Shown here: positions 1 through 8,439 of the stretch, piece by piece
How the letters are laid out: each line of letters opens with the position of its first letter
How positions within the stretch are numbered: the stretch's first letter is position 1
NCBI GenBank assembly: GCA_021405325.1
Contig: QWII01000003.1
Span: 62,001-126,000, forward strand
Source: Caldilinea sp. CFX5
Lineage (GTDB): Bacteria; Chloroflexota; Anaerolineae; Caldilineales; Caldilineaceae
Direction of reading: 5' to 3'
DNA length: 64,000 bases
The notes under the pieces: model-generated
Databases searched by the model: none
What the model was told of the DNA's origin: nothing
Seen by the model: only the letters and a program-made list of their open reading frames with translations
Made by a program: the position numbers and the translations under genes

Positions 1-224
1 ATAAACCGGCCAGGTAATCAGCCTTACACCTAGTCGGATGGATAGCCGATTCAGCCTTACCATCGGCGAGCGCCTGTTCACGCCACAACAAACAGAAAGA
101 TCCTTGAACAACTCCCCGTTTGACCAGGTTCAAAACGCACCGGATGACTGGGGTATTGAGCGCGTTTTGGCTGTAGGCTAAAAATGTGATTATTACGACA
201 ATGTTCCACAGCAAGGAGGTCATA

Positions 225-590
225 ATGACACGTTCGGTAAAACAAACCCTTGTCTGGACGCCCAGAGTTTTGGGCATCCTCTTTGCGCTCTTTTTGAGCC
301 TCTTCGCCCTGGATGTGTTTGGCACGGGGGCCGGCTTCTGGGCGACGCTGCTCGCCCTGGTGATCCATCTGCTCCCTGTTGGCGTCCTGGTGATTGGCCT
401 GATCTTTGCCTGGCGTTGGGAATGGGTGGGGGCCGCCCTTTTCTTGGGCTTTGGCATTTGGTATCTCGCCACCGCCTGGGGACGCTTCCCGATTGCGGTC
501 TATTGGGTGATCGCGGGGCCGGCCTTCCTGGTGGGAATCTTATTCCTCATTGACTGGTTGTATCGGGTAGAGTTGCGGTCGCCGGCTTGA
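225..590 (+). CDS. Small integral membrane protein (DUF7670-like)
   Basis: A 121-residue protein with about four hydrophobic segments covering nearly its whole length, and an N-terminal PRVLGILFALFLSLFALDVF stretch typical of a small uncharacterised membrane family that I believe is catalogued as DUF7670. The start at 225 is preceded by a strong AAGGAGGT site; an upstream in-frame ATG at 186 has none. It lies 16 bp before the C_GCAxxG gene and may be the first gene of that run. Bases 1-224 hold no gene I can support; a 47-codon frame at 38-181 has no recognisable content. Function unknown. Confidence 0.8.
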   Translation: MTRSVKQTLVWTPRVLGILFALFLSLFALDVFGTGAGFWATLLALVIHLLPVGVLVIGLIFAWRWEWVGAALFLGFGIWYLATAWGRFPIAVYWVIAGPAFLVGILFLIDWLYRVELRSPA

Positions 591-606
591 GCGTCAGGAA
601 CAACCC

Positions 607-1668
607 ATGACAACGAACAAACCATTAACGCAAAACACGGGAGCCGCTGTTGCCGTGGTTGCTGCATCAAGTCAACAAGGGCTTGCCGGATCTCCGTTTA
701 GTGCGAATGATTTAGACCCTAAATTCAAGTGGGCGTATCGCAACAGGGGTCTGCTCAACCTGCTAAAAATGGGCCATTGTGCGCCCACCGTGATACAGAC
801 AATTCTCGATCTGACCGCAACAGAGCAGGAATGGCTGGTCAAGTTGGCGGCCGGCATGCCAGGGGGGATCGGCAATACCGGCTTTGAATGCGGCGGCCTC
901 ACCTCCCCTTTGGTGCTATTGGGCCTGCGTTATGGACTAGGTGCGCCAGAGCAGGGGCTGCCCTTGATCTTCTACAAAGGTCATGATTATCGTCAGCGCT
1001 TTTGGGCGCGTCATGGCACGCTCTGCTGTAGTGCGATCCTGGGTAACGCGCGCTTTCCCTGCCGTTGCATTGGCGTCGTTCGCCACGTGCCCGAACTGTA
1101 TGCCGAGACGATTGCCAGCGATAGCCTACAGACCATTCCTGACGCGCAACAGGAGGCGTACCGCCAACTGTATGAGTACATGACTGGGAACGGTTTTCAC
1201 TGTGCTCATGCTGTGTTGCAGCAGGTAGATGCCCTGCGACCAATCAGCCGGGAATTGCTCGATGGCGCCGCCGCCTTTATGGGGGGCACCATCTTCATGG
1301 GCATGACCTGTAGCGCATTGACCGCCGGCGTCATGGCAGTCGGGTTGCGGCTGGGTGAAATTGAAAATAACCCGCTGCGGGTGGCGCGCATGTTGGCGCT
1401 CATGAGTATCCGCGGCAATGCTTTTGCGGACAACATTAACAAATTTAACCGTACGATGAATATTGGTAACAAGCTGGCGCACTGGTTCACTAATGAATTT
1501 GGTTCGACGCAGTGCCGCGCCATCACCCAATGTGATTTCGCGTGCGCGGCGGGTGTTTGTCAATATAAGGAAAGCGGTTGTATCACAAAGTGCAAGCTGA
1601 TTGCGAAAAAAGTTGCCCAGCAGGTTCAGCATACTATCGAATTAGAAGGAGTTGAATTATCACAATAA
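607..1668 (+). CDS. C_GCAxxG_C_C family protein, internally duplicated
   Basis: A 353-residue cysteine-rich protein of the C_GCAxxG_C_C (split-Soret-like) family, thought to bind a metal or redox cofactor. Two copies of the module are visible. The first, at about residues 57-165, has GHCAPT, GFECGGL and a CCSAI/CRCIG pair. The second, at about 190-340, has FHCAHAV, GMTCSAL and a C-terminal run of seven Cys. About 18 Cys in all. There is no signal peptide or clear membrane segment. The ATG at 607 has a GTCAGGAAC site upstream. It is followed after 25 bp by the pyruvyltransferase-like gene. Family assignment is good; the biochemical role is unknown. Confidence 0.75.
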   Translation: MTTNKPLTQNTGAAVAVVAASSQQGLAGSPFSANDLDPKFKWAYRNRGLLNLLKMGHCAPTVIQTILDLTATEQEWLVKLAAGMPGGIGNTGFECGGLTSPLVLLGLRYGLGAPEQGLPLIFYKGHDYRQRFWARHGTLCCSAILGNARFPCRCIGVVRHVPELYAETIASDSLQTIPDAQQEAYRQLYEYMTGNGFHCAHAVLQQVDALRPISRELLDGAAAFMGGTIFMGMTCSALTAGVMAVGLRLGEIENNPLRVARMLALMSIRGNAFADNINKFNRTMNIGNKLAHWFTNEFGSTQCRAITQCDFACAAGVCQYKESGCITKCKLIAKKVAQQVQHTIELEGVELSQ

Positions 1669-1693
1669 TTGCTTTGCAAGAAAGGAGGGGGGT

Positions 1694-2926
1694 ATGGTTG
1701 CGCCCAAGGTACTCTGCATTGGCTACAATGGCGCCAACAACACCGGCGCCGAGGCGCTCCTCCTGGCCGACATTGAGGACATCCGGGCCGTACTTGGACC
1801 GGCGGCGCCGCTGACTGTGCCGTCGCTCAACGTGCAGAATTTGCGCCGTTATCTGCGCGAAGGTCCCAATCTGCACATTGTCCCCCTGCCGATGATCTTC
1901 CCGCTGACGGTGCGGCGGCTGGTGCAGGAGCATGATCTGATCCTGCTGGTGGAAGGCAGCGCCTACATGGACACCTGGACCGATGTGCTGCTCTGGTATT
2001 TTCTCTGGGCGACCCGCTGCGCCCATGCCCAGCACAAGCCCTGTCTCGCCTATGCGGTGGACGCCGGCGCCATGTCCACCTTGAACCAACGCCTGACACG
2101 CCACATTGCCAGCGAGACGGACTACATTATTGCGCGTTCCCAAGCCGCCGTGGATCGGTTGCGCGCTTGGGGCGTAACTGCGCCCATGATGGCGACCGCG
2201 GACAATGCCTTCAACTTTTGCCCGGCGCCGGCCGATACCGATTTTGTGCAGCGGTGCTGGCCGGCAGTAACCAACGGGGCGGTCGGCCTTGCACTGGTCG
2301 ATTTCTATCGCTGGCCGATAGTGATTCGCCCATGGGGTCGACCGGAAAATTGCTATCGCTGGCCCTATTACTTTTCCTGCTCGCCGGAGCGCCGCCAAGC
2401 GAGTCGGGAGCTGGCCGCTGGCTATGCCGCGCTGGCCGACCAGATGATCGCCCAATACCATAAAGCAGTGGCGCTGATTTGCATGGAGCAATTGGATGAG
2501 CCGCTGGCCCGTGCCGTGTTGGCGCGGATGGTTCATGCTGACCACGCCCACATCTTTTCGGCGCGGGCGTACAACGCTTCGCAAATGACGCTCCTCCTGC
2601 GCAGCTTGGATCTCTTGATCACGTCACGCTATCATGCTTGTGTCCTCTCGCTGGCCGTCCAAGTGCCGCAGATGGCTGTGGGTCACGATTTGCGCCTCAA
2701 GAGCATCTATGCTGAGTTAGGGTTAGGCGACACGTTTTTCATCCCGCCCGATTCACCGGCGTTGTTCACCACGATCCAGGAGCGGGCAGAACGGTTGTTA
2801 ACCAATCCTTGCCCAATCAAGGAGCTTCTGCACCGCGGCTATGTGGACCATCTGGCCAAAGCCCGGCAAAATCGCCAGTTGTTGCGGGACTTTGTCCAGG
2901 CGCATGGCTGGAAGGCGGCGCTATGA
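1694..2926 (+). CDS. Polysaccharide pyruvyl transferase family protein
   Basis: A 410-residue cytoplasmic protein. The N-terminus (CIGYNGANNTGAEALLLADI) and the central LITSRYHACVLSLAVQVP segment are hallmarks of the polysaccharide pyruvyl transferase (CsaB/WcaK-like) fold, which transfers ketal pyruvate from PEP to sugar acceptors. The ATG at 1694 follows a very strong AAAGGAGGGG site and is preferred over an upstream ATG at 1652 inside the preceding gene. The stop overlaps the next start (ATGA), so it is translationally coupled to the reductase/ligase. With no glycosyltransferases nearby, the acceptor is unclear and may not be a classic polysaccharide. Confidence 0.8.
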   Translation: MVAPKVLCIGYNGANNTGAEALLLADIEDIRAVLGPAAPLTVPSLNVQNLRRYLREGPNLHIVPLPMIFPLTVRRLVQEHDLILLVEGSAYMDTWTDVLLWYFLWATRCAHAQHKPCLAYAVDAGAMSTLNQRLTRHIASETDYIIARSQAAVDRLRAWGVTAPMMATADNAFNFCPAPADTDFVQRCWPAVTNGAVGLALVDFYRWPIVIRPWGRPENCYRWPYYFSCSPERRQASRELAAGYAALADQMIAQYHKAVALICMEQLDEPLARAVLARMVHADHAHIFSARAYNASQMTLLLRSLDLLITSRYHACVLSLAVQVPQMAVGHDLRLKSIYAELGLGDTFFIPPDSPALFTTIQERAERLLTNPCPIKELLHRGYVDHLAKARQNRQLLRDFVQAHGWKAAL

Positions 2927-5742
2927 ACAACGTTGTCCTCTTAACCGGCGCCGGCGGCTTTCTCGGTTCGCAGATCGCCCGGCAGCTTATCCGCACGACC
3001 GATTGCACCATTATTGCCCTCGTCAGAGCGACCGATGGTGCGGCCGCGACCCGGCGCTTGGCCCGCGCCTGGTGGGATTGGCCGGAGACGCGCAACACCA
3101 TTGGCGACAGAGTACAGGTTCTTTGCGGCGATGTTGCTGCGCCTGACCTTGGGTTGGACAAGGCTTGCTATGATGACTTGACGCGCCAGGTCACGCATAT
3201 CATCCACGCCGCGGCGGATTTGGGTCTCAACGCGCCGATTGACGAACTGCGCAAGACCAATGTCCAGGGAACAGCCAATGTGTTGGCCTTTGCCCGCGCC
3301 ATTCACCGTGATCACGGCCTAGCCCGTCTTGCCCATGTCTCCAGCGCCTACGTTGCCGGGGGCCGGCGTGGCGAAGTGCCGGAAAACGCGCTCACGGACG
3401 AATTTGGCTTTTCCAGCGCCTATGAGCTGAGCAAGTACGAAGGTGAACGGTTGGTGGCCGCGGCTAAAGCAGAGCTGCCCATCTCCGTGTTTCGCCCCGG
3501 CATGATTGTCGGCGCGGCGGCTACCGGTGTGATTAAGACCTTCAACACCATTTACTTTCCCCTGCGTCTCTACCTGACCGGGGCGCTGCGGCTGTTGCCC
3601 GCCAATCCGGCACTGCGGGTCAACCTTGTGCCGGTGGACTATGTGGCGGCGGCAATTACCCGCCTCACCTTCACACCGGAAGCGGCTGGCTTAAATTTTC
3701 ACCTGGTTGCGCCCTATGAGGCGTTGCCCAAGGCTGACGAACTGGTGGAGCAGGTCAGAGAGTGGGCGCGTCTGCAGCTCAACCTGCACCTGCCCAAGCC
3801 GATCTTCCTCCCGCTGCCGCAATGGCTCACTCGTGGCCGCTACCGTCCCGATGGCGCCAAGCCGAGCAAAGCCCAGAAGAAGCCGGGGCTGTTTGACGAT
3901 CTGCGCGCCCTCGCCCCCTATTTTAATGAGCAGATCGCCTTCCGGCGCGACAACGTGGATCGGCTGCTGGGGCCTTATGACTTCCAGTGGCGCACCATTT
4001 TGCCCCATCTGCTTGCGTACGCCGTCTATATGGGCTTTATGCACCGCTCCGAGCGGACGGTTCACGAGCAGATCCTGCACCGGCTGGGGACAAAAAGCCG
4101 CCGCATCACCTATTACGATCTGGTTGAGGGGCAGTGCGTGCCGCACAGCGCCACGGAAGTGCGCAGCGATATGTTGGCCGCCGCCGGCGCCCTGCGCGCC
4201 TTGGGCATTCAACCGGGCGACCGGGTGGCTCTAGTGGGATTGAACAGCACCCGCTACCTGACGTTGGATGTGGCCATCGGTCTGGTGGGGGCCGTAAGTG
4301 TGCCGCTCTACTACACCAGCCCGCCGTCCGAAATTGATGCGATCATGGCGGCCAGCGGCGCCCGGTTGCTTTTTGTCGGTGCGCCCAAGCTGTTGGCCCG
4401 CCTGTGCGAACTGCGTACAGAAGCGCCGGTGATCTCGTTCTGCCGTGAAACATCTGCGAAAAACGACGTGCGCCCGATGATGGCCTGGCCAGAGTTCTTG
4501 GCGCTGGGTGCGGGCAGCAATGGGCCAACGACGGCGCCGGTTGGTTTTGGCGATCTGGCAACCTTGCGTTACACCTCAGGGACGACTGGTCAACCCAAGG
4601 GCGTTACCTTCAATCATGGGCATCTGCGCTGGATGGGCGAGTGCATCGCCGGCCTGATGCCGTGGCAGACGCGCAATCGCGCCATTGCCTATCTCTCCTT
4701 CTTGCCGCTGAACCATGTGGTCGAAGGGATTCTCGCCACCTACTCGCCTTACTATCTGCCGGCCCCGGTGGACATCTATTTCTTGGAAGATATTTATGCC
4801 GTGGCCCGGGCCCTGCCGCGCATCCGCCCCCATCTCTTTTTCGCTGTACCACGCATCTATGAAAAGGTGTGGGAGGGCTTGCAGAAAAACTGGTTGGGGC
4901 GCTTTTATCTCGACCGAGAGGAAGGCATTGTAAAGCGGCTCCTCCGTCCGTTGCTCCGTTGGCGGCTGTTGCGGCAGGCCGGCTTTGACCGCTGCACCCA
5001 ACTGATGGTCGGTTCCGCCGCAGTGAGCGAGGGATTGTTGCGCGCCTTTCACGACCTGGGCATTGAAATCCATAATGCCTATGGTCTGACCGAAGCGCCG
5101 CTCGTCACGATAAATCGGGCGGGCGCCAACCGCATTGGCACGGCGGGTGAACCGTTGCCGGAGACTCAGCTTCAGATCGCCGCCGATGGCGAAGTGCTGG
5201 TGCGTGGCCCACAGGTGACGACCGGTTATTTTGACCAAACCATAGAACAACCCAGCCAGGCCGGTTGGCTGCACACCGGCGACCTGGGCGCAGTGAACGC
5301 CGAAGGGCGGCTGGTGATCCTGGGGCGCAAAAAAGAGCTGATCAAAACTGCCTATGGCAAATATGTCCACCCCGCCAAGATCGAGGGGTTGCTCAAGGCC
5401 ATCCCCGGCGTCGCTGAAGCATTGCTGGTCGGTGAAGGCCGGCCCTATGGCAGCGCGTTCTTGTGGATTAACGCCGATGCTTGTGACCAACGCATGGCCG
5501 CAGCGCTGGATACCGCCATTGGGCAGATCAACAGCCAACTCTCCCACCCGGAACAGGTGAAGCGCTGGGCGATCCTCACCAATGATCTCTCGGTCGAAGG
5601 GGGCGAACTTACGCCTAATCTCAAACTGAAGCGACTAGCGGTGGTGCGTCGCTTCCAGGCGCTCGTGGACGCGCTGTATAGTAATGGCGCCATCTCGGCG
5701 AATGTTCTACATTGTGGTCAGGCGGAAAGGGAGGTGGCATGA
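2923..5742 (+). CDS. SDR thioester reductase / acyl-adenylate ligase fusion
   Basis: A 939-residue two-domain enzyme. Residues 1 to about 370 form an extended SDR of the male-sterility/thioester-reductase type: dinucleotide loop TGAGGFLGS near residue 8 and catalytic YELSK near 167. Residues about 390-930 form an AMP-dependent acyl ligase: YTSGTTGQPKG near 550, YGLTEAP near 719, GWLHTGDLG near 781 and a C-terminal KTAYGKYV lysine. No phosphopantetheine carrier motif is visible, and the order is reversed relative to carboxylic acid reductases (A-T-R). It probably activates a fatty acid and reduces an acyl thioester; substrate and product are inferred. The start overlaps the upstream stop by 4 bp, and its stop overlaps the next start the same way. 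Confidence 0.85.
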   Translation: MNNVVLLTGAGGFLGSQIARQLIRTTDCTIIALVRATDGAAATRRLARAWWDWPETRNTIGDRVQVLCGDVAAPDLGLDKACYDDLTRQVTHIIHAAADLGLNAPIDELRKTNVQGTANVLAFARAIHRDHGLARLAHVSSAYVAGGRRGEVPENALTDEFGFSSAYELSKYEGERLVAAAKAELPISVFRPGMIVGAAATGVIKTFNTIYFPLRLYLTGALRLLPANPALRVNLVPVDYVAAAITRLTFTPEAAGLNFHLVAPYEALPKADELVEQVREWARLQLNLHLPKPIFLPLPQWLTRGRYRPDGAKPSKAQKKPGLFDDLRALAPYFNEQIAFRRDNVDRLLGPYDFQWRTILPHLLAYAVYMGFMHRSERTVHEQILHRLGTKSRRITYYDLVEGQCVPHSATEVRSDMLAAAGALRALGIQPGDRVALVGLNSTRYLTLDVAIGLVGAVSVPLYYTSPPSEIDAIMAASGARLLFVGAPKLLARLCELRTEAPVISFCRETSAKNDVRPMMAWPEFLALGAGSNGPTTAPVGFGDLATLRYTSGTTGQPKGVTFNHGHLRWMGECIAGLMPWQTRNRAIAYLSFLPLNHVVEGILATYSPYYLPAPVDIYFLEDIYAVARALPRIRPHLFFAVPRIYEKVWEGLQKNWLGRFYLDREEGIVKRLLRPLLRWRLLRQAGFDRCTQLMVGSAAVSEGLLRAFHDLGIEIHNAYGLTEAPLVTINRAGANRIGTAGEPLPETQLQIAADGEVLVRGPQVTTGYFDQTIEQPSQAGWLHTGDLGAVNAEGRLVILGRKKELIKTAYGKYVHPAKIEGLLKAIPGVAEALLVGEGRPYGSAFLWINADACDQRMAAALDTAIGQINSQLSHPEQVKRWAILTNDLSVEGGELTPNLKLKRLAVVRRFQALVDALYSNGAISANVLHCGQAEREVA

Positions 5743-6293
5743 ACATGGTAGTGCGGCTGCTCCAGTGGCATACGCCCACCTTTGTCAAAAAATGGGCCTT
5801 GCACGACCTGTTTGTGGCGACGGCGGCGGCCTTCGGTTGCACGGCGCCAGCGCTTAACGGGCGGTCCTACCGTGAATGCTTGCGCCTGTATGCCCAGTTT
5901 ACCCAAAGCCAGGTCGAAGCCATGATCCGCGACGGGCGTGATCTAGCGGCAGTCAAGGAACGCCTCTATGCAAACGCCTTTCAGTTGGGCCAAAAATATG
6001 CCCGCTTGCTGCGCATCCGTAACCAGGCCGCGATGAGGGTGATCGGACGCCTCCTCTATGCCATCCTTGACATTGACTTTCAGAGCAATGCTCAGGGAGA
6101 GGTGGTGATTCGCCGCTGCTATTTCAGCCGCTTCTACACCGGCCCGATCTGCCAGGTCATGTCGGCCATGGATCGTGGTCTCTTTGCCGGCTTGTCGGAC
6201 GGCGGCCAGTTGCGCTTCGCTGCACGGATCACCGAGGGCTCGCCTTGTTGTCTGGCGCACTTTACGTTGCTGGCGGCGGGATCGATGCGGTAG
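5739..6293 (+). CDS. Possible ATC-hydrolase-like protein
   Basis: A 184-residue protein coupled to the preceding gene by an ATGA overlap, with GGGAGGT upstream. The C-terminal half (RCYFSRFYTGPICQVMSAMD, then GSPCCLAHF) resembles the spaced Cys/Asp pattern of the L-2-amino-thiazoline-4-carboxylate hydrolase family. In many genomes that family is simply a fold of unknown substrate. The N-terminal half is helical, rich in Arg and Gln, with no signal peptide. Its strict coupling to the reductase/ligase suggests an accessory role in the same pathway. The family call is tentative. Confidence 0.6.
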   Translation: MNMVVRLLQWHTPTFVKKWALHDLFVATAAAFGCTAPALNGRSYRECLRLYAQFTQSQVEAMIRDGRDLAAVKERLYANAFQLGQKYARLLRIRNQAAMRVIGRLLYAILDIDFQSNAQGEVVIRRCYFSRFYTGPICQVMSAMDRGLFAGLSDGGQLRFAARITEGSPCCLAHFTLLAAGSMR

Positions 6294-6300
6294 GAGGATG

Positions 6301-6527
6301 AACACTACAACAGATTCGGAAAGGAGCGGATTTGCAGTCTCGTAGGGAATATTTCGGGACAGCCCACAACATTCTATTCATGAACGTTACGAAAACAAAG
6401 CGGTAACTGTAGGTCATCGCCGCCGGCGTGACAAGTTCCAAGGATTACCGAAACAATTCGCTAACCTTCATCAATAGAATGAACATCCCGTGACTAATCC
6501 GCTCCTTTCCGAATCCGTTGTAGTGTT
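6301..6527. repeat. Long inverted-repeat element, copy A of a two-copy family
   Basis: A 227-bp palindromic element. The outer arms are 6301-6332 and 6496-6527 (32 bp, one mismatch), inner arms are 6372-6393 and 6457-6479, and a 56-bp hub lies at 6401-6456. The hub is identical, in inverse orientation, to 25012-25067, whereas the outer arms of the two copies are unrelated. No transposase and no clear target duplication. It separates the five-gene run from the flavoprotein gene and could fold into a very long hairpin in RNA. Confidence 0.85.
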
Positions 6528-6563
6528 GGCTGCTACAGATAACCCTCGTCGGGAGGAGGCAAG

Positions 6564-7850
6564 ATGAAACAGGCCATTGTCGTCGGCAGTGGGGCCGGCG
6601 GGGCGACGGTAGCGAAGGCGTTACAGGGTGACTTTGCGGTGACGGTGCTGGAAGCCGGCAACGCCTTTCAACCGTTTGCTTGGGAGTTGTCAAAGTTGGA
6701 ATGGTTGAAAGAGCGCGGGTTGCTCTTGGATGAGCGGATGATTCAGCTACTCTTTCCCGCCATGCGCATTCGCAAAACGCCCGACATGATCTTGGTCAAT
6801 GGCCAGGGCTTGGGCGGCACGACCACCATCTGCACCGGCAACGGCTTGCGCATGGATCAAGACTTGCAAGCGCTGGGCATTGACCTGGATGCGGAGTTTG
6901 CCGAGATCAACCAGGAAATCCCCGTTAGCACCGTGCATCAAAAACGGTGGCACAAACAGACCCGATACTTGTTTGAAAGCTGCCAGGAACTGGCGCTCAA
7001 CCCGCAGCCCACGCCCAAGATGGGCGACTACACAGCGTGTATCAGTTGTGGGCGGTGCGTCTTTGGTTGTCCACAGGGGGCCAAGTGGGACAGTCGCCGC
7101 TTCTTGCAGGTGGCGATTGAGCATGGGGCCGCGCTCCAAACCGGATGTAACGTCGAGCGGGTTATGATTGAAAATGGCAAAGCCACCGGCGTCGTCGCCA
7201 GAAAAGGGTTGCGACGACGCTTCTACCCAGCGGATCTGGTAATCCTGGCGGCAGGGGGGCTGGGCACGCCGGTCATTTTGCAGAATTCGGGTATACCTTG
7301 CGAACCACGCCTGTTTGTGGACCCGGTGCTCACCGTGGCGGCGGTTGTGCCCAATGCCTGGCAGTGCAAAGAGATCCAGATGCCCTTTGTCGTCCAGCGT
7401 GAACACTTCATCCTCTCGCCCTACTTTGACTATTTGAGCTTCTTCTTTAACAGAGCCTGGCGCCATCTGGCCAAAGACATGCTGGGAATGATGATCAAGT
7501 TGGCGGATGCCAACGTAGGGTCGATTTCCCGGCGAACGGTCGCGAAGAAGCTCACCGCTGCGGATCGGGAAAGACTGAGCGCAGGCGTCGATCTCTGTAA
7601 GCAAATTTTCCGCCGTTTTGGCAGCAAAGATGAAGACATTTTGCTGGGTACGATCAATGCTGGTCACCCCGGCGGGATGTTGCCGTTGACCAGCACCGAG
7701 ATCGAGTCGTTTCATCCGGCGCGGTTGCCGGCTAATCTCTATGTGGCGGACGCCACCTTGCTGCCCCGATCGCTGGGCAATCCTCCCATCTTGACGATCA
7801 TCGCCCTGGCGAAACGGGTCAGTCAAGTGTGTAGGGAAGTCTGGTCGTGA
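6564..7850 (+). CDS. GMC-type FAD-dependent oxidoreductase with Cys cluster
   Basis: A 428-residue flavoprotein. The N-terminus carries an FAD-binding GSGAGGATVA loop and LVNGQGLGGTTT. Residues 159-169 hold four Cys (CISCGRCVFGC), followed by P-x-GAKW, seen in GMC-family alcohol/steroid-type oxidoreductases. The C-terminus has GHPGGMLPL and LYVADATLLPRSLGNPP, typical of the GMC C-terminal domain. It follows the inverted-repeat element with a GGGAGGAGG site, and probably belongs functionally to the reductase/ligase cassette. Oxidation of a long-chain alcohol or aldehyde is a plausible but unproven role. Confidence 0.85.
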   Translation: MKQAIVVGSGAGGATVAKALQGDFAVTVLEAGNAFQPFAWELSKLEWLKERGLLLDERMIQLLFPAMRIRKTPDMILVNGQGLGGTTTICTGNGLRMDQDLQALGIDLDAEFAEINQEIPVSTVHQKRWHKQTRYLFESCQELALNPQPTPKMGDYTACISCGRCVFGCPQGAKWDSRRFLQVAIEHGAALQTGCNVERVMIENGKATGVVARKGLRRRFYPADLVILAAGGLGTPVILQNSGIPCEPRLFVDPVLTVAAVVPNAWQCKEIQMPFVVQREHFILSPYFDYLSFFFNRAWRHLAKDMLGMMIKLADANVGSISRRTVAKKLTAADRERLSAGVDLCKQIFRRFGSKDEDILLGTINAGHPGGMLPLTSTEIESFHPARLPANLYVADATLLPRSLGNPPILTIIALAKRVSQVCREVWS

Positions 7851-7863
7851 GTGTACTGTTCCG

Positions 7864-8439
7864 CTACCTGATGTAGGTTAGCGAGAGCGCCAGGGCAGGC
7901 AGGAGTCCTGTCAGCGCGATGAGAAGCCCTGGCGCCAAGCGCAGCCGCTGGACGACACAGACAGAGAGAATGATGAGCGCGAGAATCCATAGACAGATGG
8001 CGATGAAGACCACCCACCAAATGGGCGCGCCGTGCATTCCGGCCAGCGTAATCGCCCAGGTCGCCAGGATCAAAACGGTGGTGGGAAGGGTGAAACCAAA
8101 CGCGTACGCAGCGAACTGCCGCGGCATATCGCCCCTGCCACCCAGGACAGGCGCCACCAGGGCAATGATGCCCGCAAAGAGTACCGCTTGTGCAAAGTCG
8201 ACCGGAATCTGCAAGATCGCACTCACCAGCCATCCTTTCGCCACGGGAATCGCGAGAAACGGCGGCGGGACGACGGGGACGCCGGTCGCATCAAAGTAGA
8301 GTTGCTTCATCATCGCAGTGAAGCTGTGCAACAGCAAGCTCACAACACCGAACAGCACTTTGTGCGGATGCTCATCCAGCGCGACCAGGGCTTGTCGTGG
8401 CTTGATGATCAGCAACCCCACCAGTCGAAGGTACATCAT
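7864..8439 (-). CDS. Yip1-like multi-pass membrane protein
   Basis: A 191-residue protein with five or so hydrophobic segments. Its N-terminus (LIIKPRQALVALDEHPHKVL) looks like the start of Yip1-family proteins, small membrane proteins of unclear function in bacteria. The ATG at 8439 follows GGAGGAGC. The reading frame overlaps the end of the preceding CPBP gene by 68 bp, unusual for this operon, so a small frameshift in that gene's 3' end cannot be excluded. It is the last gene of the five-gene minus-strand run and converges on the GMC gene, with 13 bp between the stops. Confidence 0.7.
   Translation of the reverse strand: MMYLRLVGLLIIKPRQALVALDEHPHKVLFGVVSLLLHSFTAMMKQLYFDATGVPVVPPPFLAIPVAKGWLVSAILQIPVDFAQAVLFAGIIALVAPVLGGRGDMPRQFAAYAFGFTLPTTVLILATWAITLAGMHGAPIWWVVFIAICLWILALIILSVCVVQRLRLAPGLLIALTGLLPALALSLTYIR

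Noticed and set aside
38..181. 47-codon plus-strand frame at the left edge
   Set aside because: No ribosome site and no recognisable content; it could be the tail of a gene but cannot be supported.
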